Below are positions 50,863 to 61,563 of a stretch of DNA of 64,000 nucleotides, in pieces. The stretch's first letter is position 1, and each line of letters starts with the position of its first letter. The stretch covers positions 90,524 to 154,523 of the forward strand of contig NW_005434542.1 of NCBI RefSeq assembly GCF_000315625.1, in the 5' to 3' direction. The notes beneath the pieces are model-generated. The model was not told the origin of the DNA and searched no databases. It was given only the letters and a program-made list of their open reading frames with translations. This DNA is from Guillardia theta CCMP2712 (lineage: Eukaryota; Cryptophyceae; Pyrenomonadales; Geminigeraceae). The position numbers and the translations under genes were made by a program.

Positions 50863-51677
50863 TCCTGGATTCCTGGGTCAGTACCCCTGCGGGCATCCCT
50901 AGACGGAGGGAGGGAAAGGACCGGGTGGGACGAGGCATCTTGGTACAAACATTCAAAACTGATCAGATCAAAGTTTGGCGGCAATCTTTTTTACTACAGC
51001 CCTTCAACCCTGCCTTCAACCGTTTCAACCCGGTTGCTTTATTAGTCACGGTGCTGTATCGGAGGGTCATGGCACGAAGCCGCTTTGTGACGCCGGCCCG
51101 GCCGTTGCCCGGTGCAGTGCCTCACTGAAGACACCGTGGCAGGCCCTACTCGGCGGCGTGGCCCAGTGGCCGCCGTGCCGGGCTGGCCGGCCAGGGCCGT
51201 GACTCGGACTCGAGACGTCCGTGACGGTACGGTCGCCGGAACAGCGGCCGCACGGTGCTTCGGACGGAAATCAGTGACTGTGATCGGAGTCGACGCCGCC
51301 TATGCCGGGCCGCCGGGCGGCCCGGCTCAGCGGCTGCTGCCGGTCCGCCTCAGTACACCCTCAGTCGTGGACTCCGAGTTACGCCGCCTGCAATTTATGG
51401 GGCGCACTGGCCAACATGCAAGGGAAGCTAGGGAAGGGAGGTCAGGAGAAGAAGCCATGAGCAGAGCTGAGGAGAGTAGAGTAGCATGTTAACAAGAGTA
51501 GAAGGAGGACCAGAGAAGAGGACAGAGGGAGGACAGTGCCAGCGACGGAGGGGAATCAGGAACAGCAGCAGGTACATGTGCTTGCGAGGGTAGTGGAAGG
51601 AGAGTGAAAGAGAGAAGACTAGGATGACGCAGGAATTGAGGACCTTGATGGTTGCCAGGCTTGCTCGAGGAGCTACG
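50863..51677. other. Intergenic, GC-rich then purine-rich
   Basis: Paralog B promoter flank, GC-rich DNA (51060-51370), then purine-rich DNA that probably contains the 5' region of the methyltransferase. No other gene was seen. Confidence 0.6.
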
Positions 51678-54029
51678 ATGTGGGGGAGGGGAGGATGTTC
51701 AATTCAATTCTATCTGGCAACCCTTGTGGTGTTGGTATGGCAACAGCAAGCAAGGGCGTTCGCTCCTGCCATGCCATCGAGCTCTTGTGCGAGGATGGCC
51801 ATGTTCAATCACAGATGTTTCGGCGGCAGACACTCAACGGAAAGGTAACGCTGATATCCTCTTGCGTCATCCATGAGACAAACCCATACTTTTAGTTGGC
51901 CCGCAAAAACTCGGAGGAGAGAATCGTTACCCGGCAGACTACGGCTCTCGTCAAACGAAGATCTCAACAAGGAGCGCAGGCAGGTCTTGGCGACCATTCT
52001 TTCTCCCCTGGCAGCAGGTGGCAATAAGGAGGATGTACGGATAGTTCGTCATGCCTGACCTTACCGTTGCAGTTTCGACAGCATACCTGATAGTGGTCAG
52101 ACTTGTCGATTTCCCAACCACGTTGTTTGACGGTTGTCCTTTCCAGCCTCTTGTGCTGGGCAGCGGGACGAGAAGCTCGGGATGGTACAAGAAGATGTTT
52201 GCTGAGAACATGGTGTGCGACGGACTGGGAGGTCAAGATTTTGACAATTTTGCAAGGAGTCCATGGACGATTACGAGGAGGGGGTGTCCGGAATGAAGAG
52301 GAGCCTCTTCAGCCTGATGCAGGACGACCAAGACGTGCTTGGTGCGGACGATTTTGTTCCCCGGATCGATTCTCATCCTCTCACTCCTTCAGAGATCGGA
52401 GCTGGGCTAGGCCCCAACCTCCCTTACTTCCCTTCCTCGATTCGATACACGGCAGGTGGAATGACAACTCAATGCTCCTCCTCCCCTCCTGATCCTCCAC
52501 TTCTTCCTTCTCTCTCCTCCTGCTCCCCTCCTCCTGCTCTCCTCCTCCTCCTCCTGCTCCTCCTCCCCTCCCCCTCCTCCTCCTTCTCTTCATCCTCTTC
52601 ATCCTCCTGATGGACTGACTGCCTGACGACAACAGTGGAGCCCAACCAATTCATGCACGAGCGGCTGATGGAGAAGTCCGCTCGCTTCCTCAAGGAGCCC
52701 TTGAAACTGGTCGATGACATCCGGTGAGGAGATGAGAGATGCGACGAGGAGGAAGAGAAGGAGAAGGAGAGATGGGAGGGAAGTCGGGAGGAGACGGAGA
52801 CGAGAGGAGAAGAGCGAAAGTGAGATCAGTATGAGGCAAGCAAGACGAGAAGTTGGAGGGAAGAGATCGAAGGAGAGCAAAGAAGGAAGGGTCCCAGGGC
52901 GTTGGAATGCTCTTGACTGACCCATGGGATGGAGAATGATTCCATCTGCTTCCATGGACGTCGTCGTCTCCACTCTAGTTCTCTGCAGCGTACAAAACCA
53001 AGTGAGGAAGTCAGATGCAAGCATCCAGCAAGACTGATAACCATGTGCAGGAAGAAATGCTCGATGAGGAAAGCGAATCCGTTCCACCTGCACCTGCCGC
53101 CTTCTCCTTCTCGACCATCCCTAACCCTGCTTCACCTCGCTCCCCCTCCCGTCTCAGCCTCTCTGCTCAACAGCCTCCTCCCTCCCTTGGTTGATCTTGG
53201 TTCCATCAGATTCTCAGAGTCCTCCGGCCCGGAGGGACCTTCCTCTTCGTGGAGCACGTCATCGAGCGATCGCAGGTGGCGCCGATGGCCTTGTCAGGCC
53301 CCTTACCAGTCCTCAGGGATATCCTACACCTTACAACCAGAAGTCCTTCAACTGGAGCAAGGCCTGGTACAGGTGAGAGGCAGGAGTTGAGGACGAGATG
53401 GGACGGGAAGGGACGGGAAGGGACGGGGCAGGAGGAGAGAGGGGACAGGACAGGAGGAGGGAGGAAGGAAACCACAGGGTGGGGAAGAAGAGTTGAGACG
53501 GATGTAGAAGATGAGCCGGAGGGGAAGGAAGGAGGGAGGGTCGAGGGTCGAGGTCGGGATAAGGCAGTAGAGAGCCGAGGAGGCTGAAGAAAGGAAGAGA
53601 GGAGAGGAGAGGAGAGGAGAGGGGGGGAGAGAGGGGAGTCAAGAGGAGAGGAGAGGAGTGGAGAGGAGAGGAGAGGAGAGCGAATGAACTCATTCTCTTC
53701 CCAGGTGGTTTCAGAGGGCCATCACCCCCCTCCAAGTGAGACTCCGTCCGTTGCTTCTGGTGCTTCAGTGAGATGAGGCGACAGGTGGCGCTTGCAGACG
53801 GCTGCCATGCCGACAGGTGGAGGATGAAGAGGCGGGGAGGAGGAGGCCTAACGGCAGCATGGCAGGGATACTCTCGCTGCGATGCAGAGCAAGTTGTTGA
53901 GCTGGGGGCGACTGATGCTGCAGCTGACGACGTTGTTGGTGGCATGATGGTTGGTCGCCGTGAAGGTTTTCGGACGTGTACTGCAAGCATTTCTATGTGA
54001 GGAGGAGGATCAAGTTTGGTCAGGTGTGA
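51678..54029 (+). CDS. Plastid-targeted SAM-dependent methyltransferase (METTL7/UbiE-like)
   Basis: The start at 51678 gives a compact signal peptide (FYLATLVVLVWQQQARA) followed by FAPAMPSSS. The Ala-Phe junction typical of bipartite plastid targeting in red-lineage secondary algae is therefore present. An upstream in-frame ATG (51624) would only lengthen the n-region. Later exons read NEDLNKERRQVLATILSPLA, WYKKMFAENM, DDYEEGVSGMKRSLFSLMQ and EIGAGLGPNLPYFP (motif I). VEPNQFMHERLMEKSARFL (motif post-I) follows, then DVVVSTLVLCSVQNQ, RVLRPGGTFLFVEHVIERS, VALADGCHADR and SDVYCKHFY. Order and wording match plant plastid and METTL7-type type-11 methyltransferases. The substrate is unknown (a lipid, quinone or thiol is typical of relatives). 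The last exon border is uncertain. Confidence 0.82.
53590..53690. repeat. GGAGA pentanucleotide repeats in methyltransferase intron
   Basis: GGAGA/GGAGAG units fill the intron just upstream of the acceptor that precedes WFQRAITPLQ. Unlike the protease introns, the purine strand is the sense strand here. Confidence 0.85.
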
Positions 54030-54260
54030 CTGTCCGGTTAGATTCCTGAGCTGTGGGGGGGGGAGGACTGGTGGAGTTTCTTTCCTATCGGGCCACAGGT
54101 GAGCAGGACCGTTCGAGAAGAGTGTGAGGGTCAGATGTACGAATTGGGTGATAGTCATGACGGTGATGGTTCCTGAAATGCCCATGGGGATTGCGATGAC
54201 GATGGCGATGGCGATGACGATGATGATGACGATGATGATGACGATGATGATGACGATGAC

Positions 54261-54299
<39 letters not shown>

Positions 54300-54984
54300 A
54301 TCTTGGTCGAGGCGATGATGAGTTTGACGCCAGTGCATAGATTGCTGGTGTCGCCATCAAACGTCCCCTCAAGGACTCTGGGGTCCTAGCAAAGGTTCGT
54401 CAGACTTCCTAACAGCCGAAAGTGACATCTGAGCAATATCTTCAGATTCAGTTTCAGTTTTGCGCCGCACAAGATGAAGTGAGAAGGCCGAGCCCTCCTG
54501 TTCCCTTGCCCTCACCCTCCTGCAGACGAATCCCGGAGACAGTAGCTCACGGAGAGTCCGATGCGACTGATCGCCAGAGTGCTGGACGTCCAGCAACGAC
54601 CGCGGAGCTGGTGCTTCTACTCGTTATTGTGGCAGCAGACTGATCCGATGCAAGAGACTCTCCGGATGAACGCGGTCTATCACTTCATCCTGACCCTCGA
54701 CCACGACGAGGACGACTCTAGAACAGACTGACGGTACGCCGAAGACTCTGAGGGGCTGATCTCAGTCACAACCTCAGTCTGAAGCTTCGAGGCATCTGCT
54801 ACTGTCAGGTCGAACCCGGGGAAGGAACTCTGTATAGAGAATAAAACTTTCTCTACAGCAAGAATACGCAAGAATGAGGCGAGCATGGAGGGCCTTGTAT
54901 CCTCTGCTCCCATCATGAGTACAAAAACCTACAGACCTTTCTCGCTGCTCGGATAAGAACCCCAACGCCCTGCCCTCCCCGGCG
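54030..54984. other. Intergenic with GATGAY array and one short open frame
   Basis: A 56-codon open frame at about 54560-54731 (MRLIARVLDVQQRPRSWCFY onward) ends with an acidic tail and could be an exon, but no partner was found. The DNA to 54984 is the 3' side of the minus-strand gene. Confidence 0.4.
54190..54298. repeat. GATGAC/GATGAT microsatellite
   Basis: Imperfect GAT-type trinucleotide array of about 36 units, ending in a pure GAT run. Confidence 0.93.
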
Positions 54985-57547
54985 TCAACGGCGACCTCTG
55001 ATTCTTGAGATGAGCCAGACGAAAGATAGCGCTCCCAGGACAAACAGCTGCAGAAAGATTCACGTCATGCCAACAGGAGGAGCAGACAGCCAAGTAGTTC
55101 TTACCCCTGTACCGACCCTTGCTTCCGTTGGTGATAGTTGGAGGTCCATGTGGAAGTCCCCGCCGGACCTGTGGAGCAACAAGGTTGGGAGGAGGCGGAC
55201 GGCCCAGGAAGCCGTACCTTCGCCACCATTCCTGTCCGAGTTCAACAGCCTGAGGCTGACCTTGCGGACCAGCTCCTGCAGCCGGCGAGTGAATCAGCAA
55301 CGAGCAACTTTCAGAGGTAGAGCAGTTGGCACCTGACGCCTTTTCCGAGGGGACATCCAACTGAGAAGTCGCAGCAGCTTTGACAGCTTCGGGAAGATCG
55401 TCATTTGGCAGAGACGACGATGACATCTCGTTTTCTTCTATCGCTATCCCCTGAACAAAATGGCACGAACGAGTCACGGCGAGCGTTTCTCATGGTCAGT
55501 CTGACAGACCTTGAGAGCAAAAGCTGAATGCAACTCAGTCTCTTCCAAGACAGGGAGCCTGTCTACCCCATGACCAAAAGAATAGGTGTGATAATCTTGA
55601 GCTCGGATGTTAGTGTGTGACAAATCCAAAAGGCTGTATCACACCTTCCTCCATATCAGGATCCCAGTCAGAAGCAGAGAGCTGAAAGAGTTTCTGTCAG
55701 ATATCTTCTTCGATACGTTGAACATGGAGCTAAGAGAGGGGAGGATGTTTCAAAGAAAAAAATCATCATGGTAGTGATCGAGAGAATGTCCAAGAGATCT
55801 CAGAGGTAACAAGAGCGGACGAAACATATCACAAAGAGCATTCAGCAAGCAACATGAAACAAACATACATTGCTTTCTCGTCGGCTAGGGATGTCAGGAT
55901 CGCACTCTGGTGGAATTTCCAAACCAGTCCTCTTCAGGCAAGATGTCAATATTCCAAAAATCACGTTTTTGCCCTCCCGACCTGCATGAAGTCCGCGGTG
56001 AACTTTCCATGAGCCCCTTCACGCATTGACAGTAGAGTCTGGCACGCGGATCAGAGATTCTGCCTCGATCCAGGAGGAAGGTCACCTCGAATCGAGGAGG
56101 CGTATCTGGTGAGAGCGGCTCGTATCTTGGACGGTCTCGCATTGGATTCGGCTTCACTGTGCCATCAGGCATTTGCAATGGCCGCCTGCAGGGTAATAAC
56201 ATGTCAGAATGGCACTCCTAGTTACGACAGGAACTGATCTCAAAACAGAAAGGTGTTAAAAAACTCACAGTTCTTTCACTGGCGGTAGAGTTTCCGTAGC
56301 AAACAGTAGCTGCTTTAAAGAATATCTGAAATAGCCCTATCAGGGCAATCCAAGAGGACAGCAACTCAAGGCCACTCAGCATCGAATTACTCACAAATTC
56401 CTGGAAGGCGCTGCTTCTGGATTCATGGGGGGTAATTGTACTGGATCCAAGTCCAATGCTGCAAGTTCCTGTAGAAATCTCACTTCAAGAAATACGAACT
56501 CAACCTCCAAAATACCGGAGGTGCTTCCGTGAAGGACATTCTGGGAAGCCGGGGAGCGGACAAGCTTTCACTTCTATCTCTTTGATCATCATCGTGCCCA
56601 TGCGAATATGTAACAGGAGCTGCTCATACATCAATCCCGATTAATGCTCTCTTCATTCGCTCATACCTATAGGCTTGTGCCATGCCGGCTCCATATCAGG
56701 AGAATGTTCAAGTTTAGCAGAGCGATTCTCTGTCTTCTGCTCTTCAACCACATCCTGCTTCTGCTCTTCGGTCACATCCTGCTTCTGCTCTTGGACCATA
56801 TCCTGCTTCTGCTCTTCCATAGGATCCTGTTTCTGTTCGTCTACAGGATCCTCAGACTGTAAGACTGGCGTGGGATTGTTCTGCAACTCCCAGTTAGCAG
56901 AGGATGATTGTCATCGGTTGGTGGGAAGAGGCGATTGATTATGTGAGAGAACATAGGAATACAAGTTTCTCCTCTCATTCTGTGGAGGTAGATGTGCTCA
57001 GGGCGGAGGGAAACAGATATGATGGAAGTAGTAATCCTGACAAGGTCGGTGACACATGGTTTGAATGGGCAATGGTGAACATAGAAGGACTCGAGATGGA
57101 TTCTCACACAGCATGAGACAGGACTGGTATCTGGAAGGGCTTGAGTACAAGGATGGAGGCAGTGGGGGGTCTTTCGCAGAAGAAGGGATAAGGCCAGACG
57201 GGGTGGTATTTGTGATGGACAAGGTTGGCAAGGAAAGGTGCACATGGATGGTGAGCAGAAGGGCGGGGCAAGGGGTAATGACTAAGATCCAGGACAGGAG
57301 GAACAGCAGGAGAAAGAACAAGGACGCTCGGAGTGCACGAGCATCGAAGAATGCAGAGGGGGGGAAAGAACTGGAGGAAGCGAGAGAGTGAGGGAGGAGC
57401 GAAGGAGGCAGGGAGTTGGTTGCAGTCACGTGGGGAGAAGGAAGATCTGTGGGAAGGGGATCGGTGGGAAGAGATTGGCGGGAAGGAGACAGGAGGAAGG
57501 ACATGGGGCTGTTGCCTTCGGCTTGCTCTTGGCGCCCTTCTTGCCCA
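54985..57547 (-). CDS. Tail-anchored protein with acidic EEQKQD repeats, unknown function
   Basis: The start at 57547 (MGKKGAKSKPKATA) lies in a good initiation context. An exon at about 56880-56660 carries five imperfect EEQKQD(M/V) units. Others read YEQLLLHIRMGTMMIKEIEV, ACPLPGFPECPSRKHLRYFG, ELAALDLDPVQLPPMNPEAA, YSLKQLLFATETLPPVKEL, PRFEVTFLLDRGRISDPRAR and LSASDWDPDMEE. The last exon begins LFVLGALSFVWLISRIRGRR and stops at 54985-54987: a single membrane helix followed by basic residues at the extreme C-terminus. That is the plan of a tail-anchored protein with most of its mass in the cytosol. I know no family. Exons between 57500 and 56890 were not resolved. Confidence 0.55.
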
Positions 57548-59786
57548 TGGCGGCGGAGCTTTGGAGCGAAGGGGAAGAACTGGGGAAAAGAGGGGTGGGG
57601 TCCATTAGGGGTAGGGGTCCCCATACGGGGTTAGGGGTTATCCTGAAAGCAAGGTAACACAAAAGAAGGTAGGGGTAATGAGATGACGGGTATCATTGAC
57701 CGAAAAATGTGCTTCAAAATAAGGGGTAAACAATAAAATCAGTCATGGAGGGGGTGGGTCACCCAATAATTTTCGATCGGTGGGAGGTTAACGGGGTAGT
57801 AACTTAAATTATAGTTATAGTTTTGGTGGGTAGTCATGAATCCAAGTACCGGTACTTTGAAAACACAATTCTCTGCTGTAGCTAGGGTAGGGTACTGAGA
57901 GTGTAGAGGCTCACATCGCAGAGGGGGTGAATCCAAGTATAAAAATGATTTTTTCAATAGTTTGTATCACATTTATTACTTATTACTTGATTTATAATGC
58001 ATACTTATAATAATAAAATAAACAAAAAACTGTTTTTGTCAGTGCCGTATGCCCAGTGCACTGGCAGGGCGCCGCCGGGCCGCCGGACCCGAGCGGCCAG
58101 GGATCGGCGGGGCGGCCGGGCTCCGGCCCGCGGCCCGCAGGGACTCCTCGGAGTCCTCGAATTCTCGGTACTGCGCATGACGCTGCCGGCCCGCCGCGGC
58201 CGGCATTAACTCAACTGGCAAGCTTCCGAATGTGACTCACGGTACGTGACCGACGGTCGAACCGTCAGTTGGGCCAGTTGCTTCCGAGCTGCCGCTTGGA
58301 GCCTGAGTCCTGGCGAAGCCTGCCACCGCCGCGTGACTCGGATCGGACCCGGCGGCGATCCGGACGGGCCGGACCGGCGGATCGGACGCCGGGTCCCGGC
58401 GGAGGGCCGGGGACCCGGTGACCCGGGCCCGGCCGGGGCGCGCCGGGCCCCCGGGGCCCGGGCCGCCGTCCGATTCTGATCCGCCCGGCCGGACCGTACG
58501 GTACTCGAGGCCCTCCACTAAGTTCACTCACTGTCAAGCAGCCTCGGCCGGGCGGCGCCGGGTCACCTGGCCGTGCCTGACTCGTGAGTACGGTCCGAGC
58601 CCCGCCGCACACCGCCCGGGGTTCGGTTCCGAAGTGGCAACCGGTTCACTAGGCCTACGGTGGCACGGCGCCGCCTCGGTGGGCCCGCGGCTCCGCCGGC
58701 TGAGGCCAGGACTCTGGATAACCAGAGATCATCGGCCCGGATCCGCCCGGCCGGACCGTACGGTACTCGAGGCCCTCCACTAAGTTCACTCACTGTCAAG
58801 CAGCCTCGGCCGGGCGGCGCCGGGTCACCTGGCCGTGCCTGACTCGTGAGTACGGTCCGAGCCCCGCCGCACACCGCCCGGGGTTCGGTTCCGAAGTGGC
58901 AACCGGTTCACTAGGCCTACGGTGGCACGGCGCCGCCTCGGTGGGCCCGCGGCTCCGCCGGCTGAGGCCAGGACTCTGGATAACCAGAGATCATCTTCTC
59001 TTTACGACCATGACCACTCTTTTACTCAAACCATGAGGTTGCCCTAGGGGGCTCTTATATGAGGTCCTAGTCCTGTACCCCCACCCTTCTTTTCAATCAC
59101 TCCTACCCACAAGGCGCATTCAGGCTGAACCACCCATAACCTACCCCTGCACCACAGTTGTCTGGTCGAAACACCCCGTGTAGGACTACCCCACCTGCTC
59201 CAGTAGTACCCTACCTGACATGATTCACCTTCTCCTAGGTAGCCCATCCTATCTCTTTTCCCCAACAACGATCGCTCTGGAACCTCTGTGACCACCCTAC
59301 CCTGAGAATTACACCCTACCCCTCAGATCAAAACAGTTCCGTAACTGATTACCCCCTGATAATACTTGAAATACCCTGAATTGATACGGGTCACTTCAAC
59401 ACCCACCCCATCATTTCAGCTCCGAGGGAGCACCACCCAGGAAGCCATTTCTTACGACCGGTGCAGGATCGGGGGAAACTGCGAATCGATATGCGCGTCG
59501 TGGTAAGAAGAGGAAGAGCGGGAAGAAATGGAAAAGTTGGGGAGGGAGCAAGAAGGGAACAGATTGAGAGAGATCATTTAGATACTAACTAGCGAAATGT
59601 GGTGCTTCATGAGAACCGGGGAGGGCAGTTTCTAGTTTTGCCTTGATGCAATTGATCTTTGTTTCACACACATACATACGCAATCGAATTATCATCTCGT
59701 CTTGTTGTACTGACAATGACTCGTATCAATATTCTTACAAACATAAAACGTGTTTCTATGCTGGTTGAGCGCCTGATTGAAGTTTC
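57548..59786. other. Intergenic: AT-rich, then extremely GC-rich, then C-rich
   Basis: AT-rich to about 58040. Very GC-rich DNA follows (58050-59000), including the 262-bp tandem duplication. C-rich DNA with CACCC and CTACC motifs runs to 59450, then mixed DNA. ORFs in the GC-rich part are compositional. Confidence 0.65.
58481..59000. repeat. 262-bp GC-rich tandem duplication
   Basis: Bases from 58481 (CCGCCCGGCCGGACCGTACG) recur at 58743 and onward, in direct orientation and apparently without differences, up to GGATAACCAGAGATCATC. The unit contains no supported gene. Confidence 0.92.
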
Positions 59787-60014
59787 CAGACATTCTTGCT
59801 GGTTTTGGTCCAATGCCTGATTGCCATCTTTGGAGCAACCCATGCCTCTGTTCTTCCAAGCGTGAATGTGAACTCCGCAAGGAACTTGAACCTAAGAGGA
59901 GGAGGTGAGGACAAACAGAAGCCGGAAGGCAAGGGCAAGAAGGGAGGAAAGGGAGGAAAGGCTGCGGGACAGCAGGAGAAAGCTGGAGGAGCTGAGGACA
60001 AGAAGAAGAAGTGA
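59787..60014 (+). CDS. Small Lys/Gly-rich protein with hydrophobic leader and LNLRGGG motif (partial)
   Basis: The open frame has a hydrophobic stretch (LLVLVQCLIAIFGATHASVL), then NLNLRGGGEDKQ, then a Lys/Gly/Glu-rich tail ending in KKKK and a stop at 60012-60014. No ATG precedes the leader in this frame. A TTTCCAG just before 59790 suggests a 3' splice site, so a first exon with the start lies upstream and was not found. The leader-plus-LRGG plan is the same as in the CS-cyclophilin and the NTPase genes. Function unknown. Confidence 0.45.
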   Translation, partial: QTFLLVLVQCLIAIFGATHASVLPSVNVNSARNLNLRGGGEDKQKPEGKGKKGGKGGKAAGQQEKAGGAEDKKKK

Positions 60015-60236
60015 GAAGACTACGGCAAGTGAACCTCGTGGCTAATGGTGACGGATGTTTGTTGTTGTCTCTGTTCAGAACCAACTGCGATCAACCTTCC
60101 TCCGGGTTCTTGCACATGCCGTTACCAATAAAATGGTGATAGTGGTGAAACTGCAAGACTTTGTTTATGGGATTTTTAGCGATGAGCTGATTTCTATACA
60201 AGAGAAGCTCCTGGACGGCACAGCTCGCCAAGCAGG

Positions 60237-61070
60237 TCACGAAATTTCCCCCCCACCTTCCTTTGACACGAGATCGGCGGCTGTCAGTCCATGGAGATCC
60301 TGATGAACTGAGATCAGGCGAGAGAGTGCGTATGTGACAAGACGGTCTTACACGGATCCCATCATTCGCGCCATGATTCATGAGATGTACCACCTGATAT
60401 TAAACACTTGAGTAGAATCAAGAAGAGACTTCACAATATATCCTCACGCAGGAGGAGAAGCCAGCAGGCATGCTGTAGTGAAGCGCAGTCCGTCCAACAG
60501 AGTCTTGGATGTTCGGATCCGCCCCTGATTCGAGGAGTAGTTTTGACACCTTGCAGAGTGAAACTGTCAGGCGACACGTTAGAGCAGAACAGATGACGAG
60601 GCTTACATCCCCGTGGCCGTTCATGGCAGCATAATGCAACAAGGTGAACCCTTTGACGTCCTTGAGAGAAAGGTCTATCTTGTGCCTCTGTAGCACCTCA
60701 GCGATCTGTTTGCTTTTGCCATCCTTGGCCAATTGAAAAATCGAGAAGTCATCTGCACAGTCGCGGCGTCAAACAGCATGCTTCTGTAACTGAGGAAGCC
60801 ACAAGGTGGGGCTGGACCACATGGGAAAGGAAATTCATACCAGGAGCGGTGCTCATGAATCTCAGCGCCCGATGAACACCTTGAGATGGAGCGGAAACAA
60901 GCAGTAAGTATCACCTGAAGAGGCCAACGGAACACACCTGATCTTCCGGATGATCTCGGGCCGAGCAACGCAATAGGGCTCCTCCCAACCCAGTCTTTTA
61001 GCGATTGCATTGCATAGCGCGAGTGGTGCATAGCCGAGACAGTGAGGCGACGGACGGGGGGAGAAGACAT
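60237..61070 (-). CDS. Ankyrin-repeat protein
   Basis: Exons in phase: MSSPPVRRLTVSAMHHSRYA to about 60940; GVHRALRFMSTAPG; then DDFSIFQLAKDGKSKQIAEV. KGFTLLHYAAMNGHGDV and SKLLLESGADPNIQDSVGRT follow. The last two read VVHLMNHGANDGI and LHQDLHGLTAADLVSKE, with the stop at 60237-60239. At least three ankyrin repeats are visible (TLLHYAAMNGH, TALHYS, LTAADL). The protein is about 190 residues, probably cytosolic or nuclear, a protein-binding module with unknown partner. The N-terminal 44 residues are not an ankyrin repeat. Confidence 0.75.
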
Positions 61071-61563
61071 GTTCTTCTAGTCTGATCAGTGACGAGCTCT
61101 ATGCTGAAACCTTCACTGCTTCCTTTGCTTCCCCGGCCTCCTCCCTTGCTGCAGCTACACAACTGGATCCGGCCTTGCCAAATTCCATGTAACGGAAATA
61201 ACTGTAATACTCGACCAACGGACAAAGAGCGACGGAGGGAAGAGGGAGGAGAGGAGGAGAGGAGGAGAGGAGAAGAGAGGAGAGGAGAAGAGAGGAGAGG
61301 AGAGAGAAAGAGAACCGAGAGAAGACGAGGTAGTACCGAAGAAGAGAATGCAATAGAGGGGTGGCTCGCACAGGTTGAAAGACAAGGCGCAAGCGATAAA
61401 TTCGTCTCAGTCAGTTCCTCTTTCATACACGAGTCAGTTCCTCTTTCATACACATTGTTTAACCTTGAAAAAGGAGCTCAAGATTTTAAATTCGTGCTAG
61501 GATTGTCTGAACTTGGAGAGGAAATGGCTGCGACATGATCTGAGGGGCGATTTCAAACTGAAG
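61071..61563. other. Divergent promoter region with GGAGA repeats
   Basis: Upstream DNA shared by the ankyrin (minus) and TerD-Rdx (plus) genes. It holds a GGAGA/GAGAAGA microsatellite at about 61235-61305 and an imperfect direct repeat (CAGTTCCTCTTTCATACAC) at about 61413 and 61434. Confidence 0.65.

Noticed and set aside
58246-58874. Several ORFs of 60-121 codons in GC-rich DNA
   Set aside because: Composition bias gives long frames on all strands; they are Pro/Gly/Arg-rich, lack domains and splice sites, and one is simply repeated by the 262-bp duplication.
59692-60084. Minus-strand 130-codon ORF opposite the LNLRGGG protein
   Set aside because: It is the shadow of the Lys/Gly-rich plus-strand frame, which has a leader, the RGG motif and a credible acceptor.
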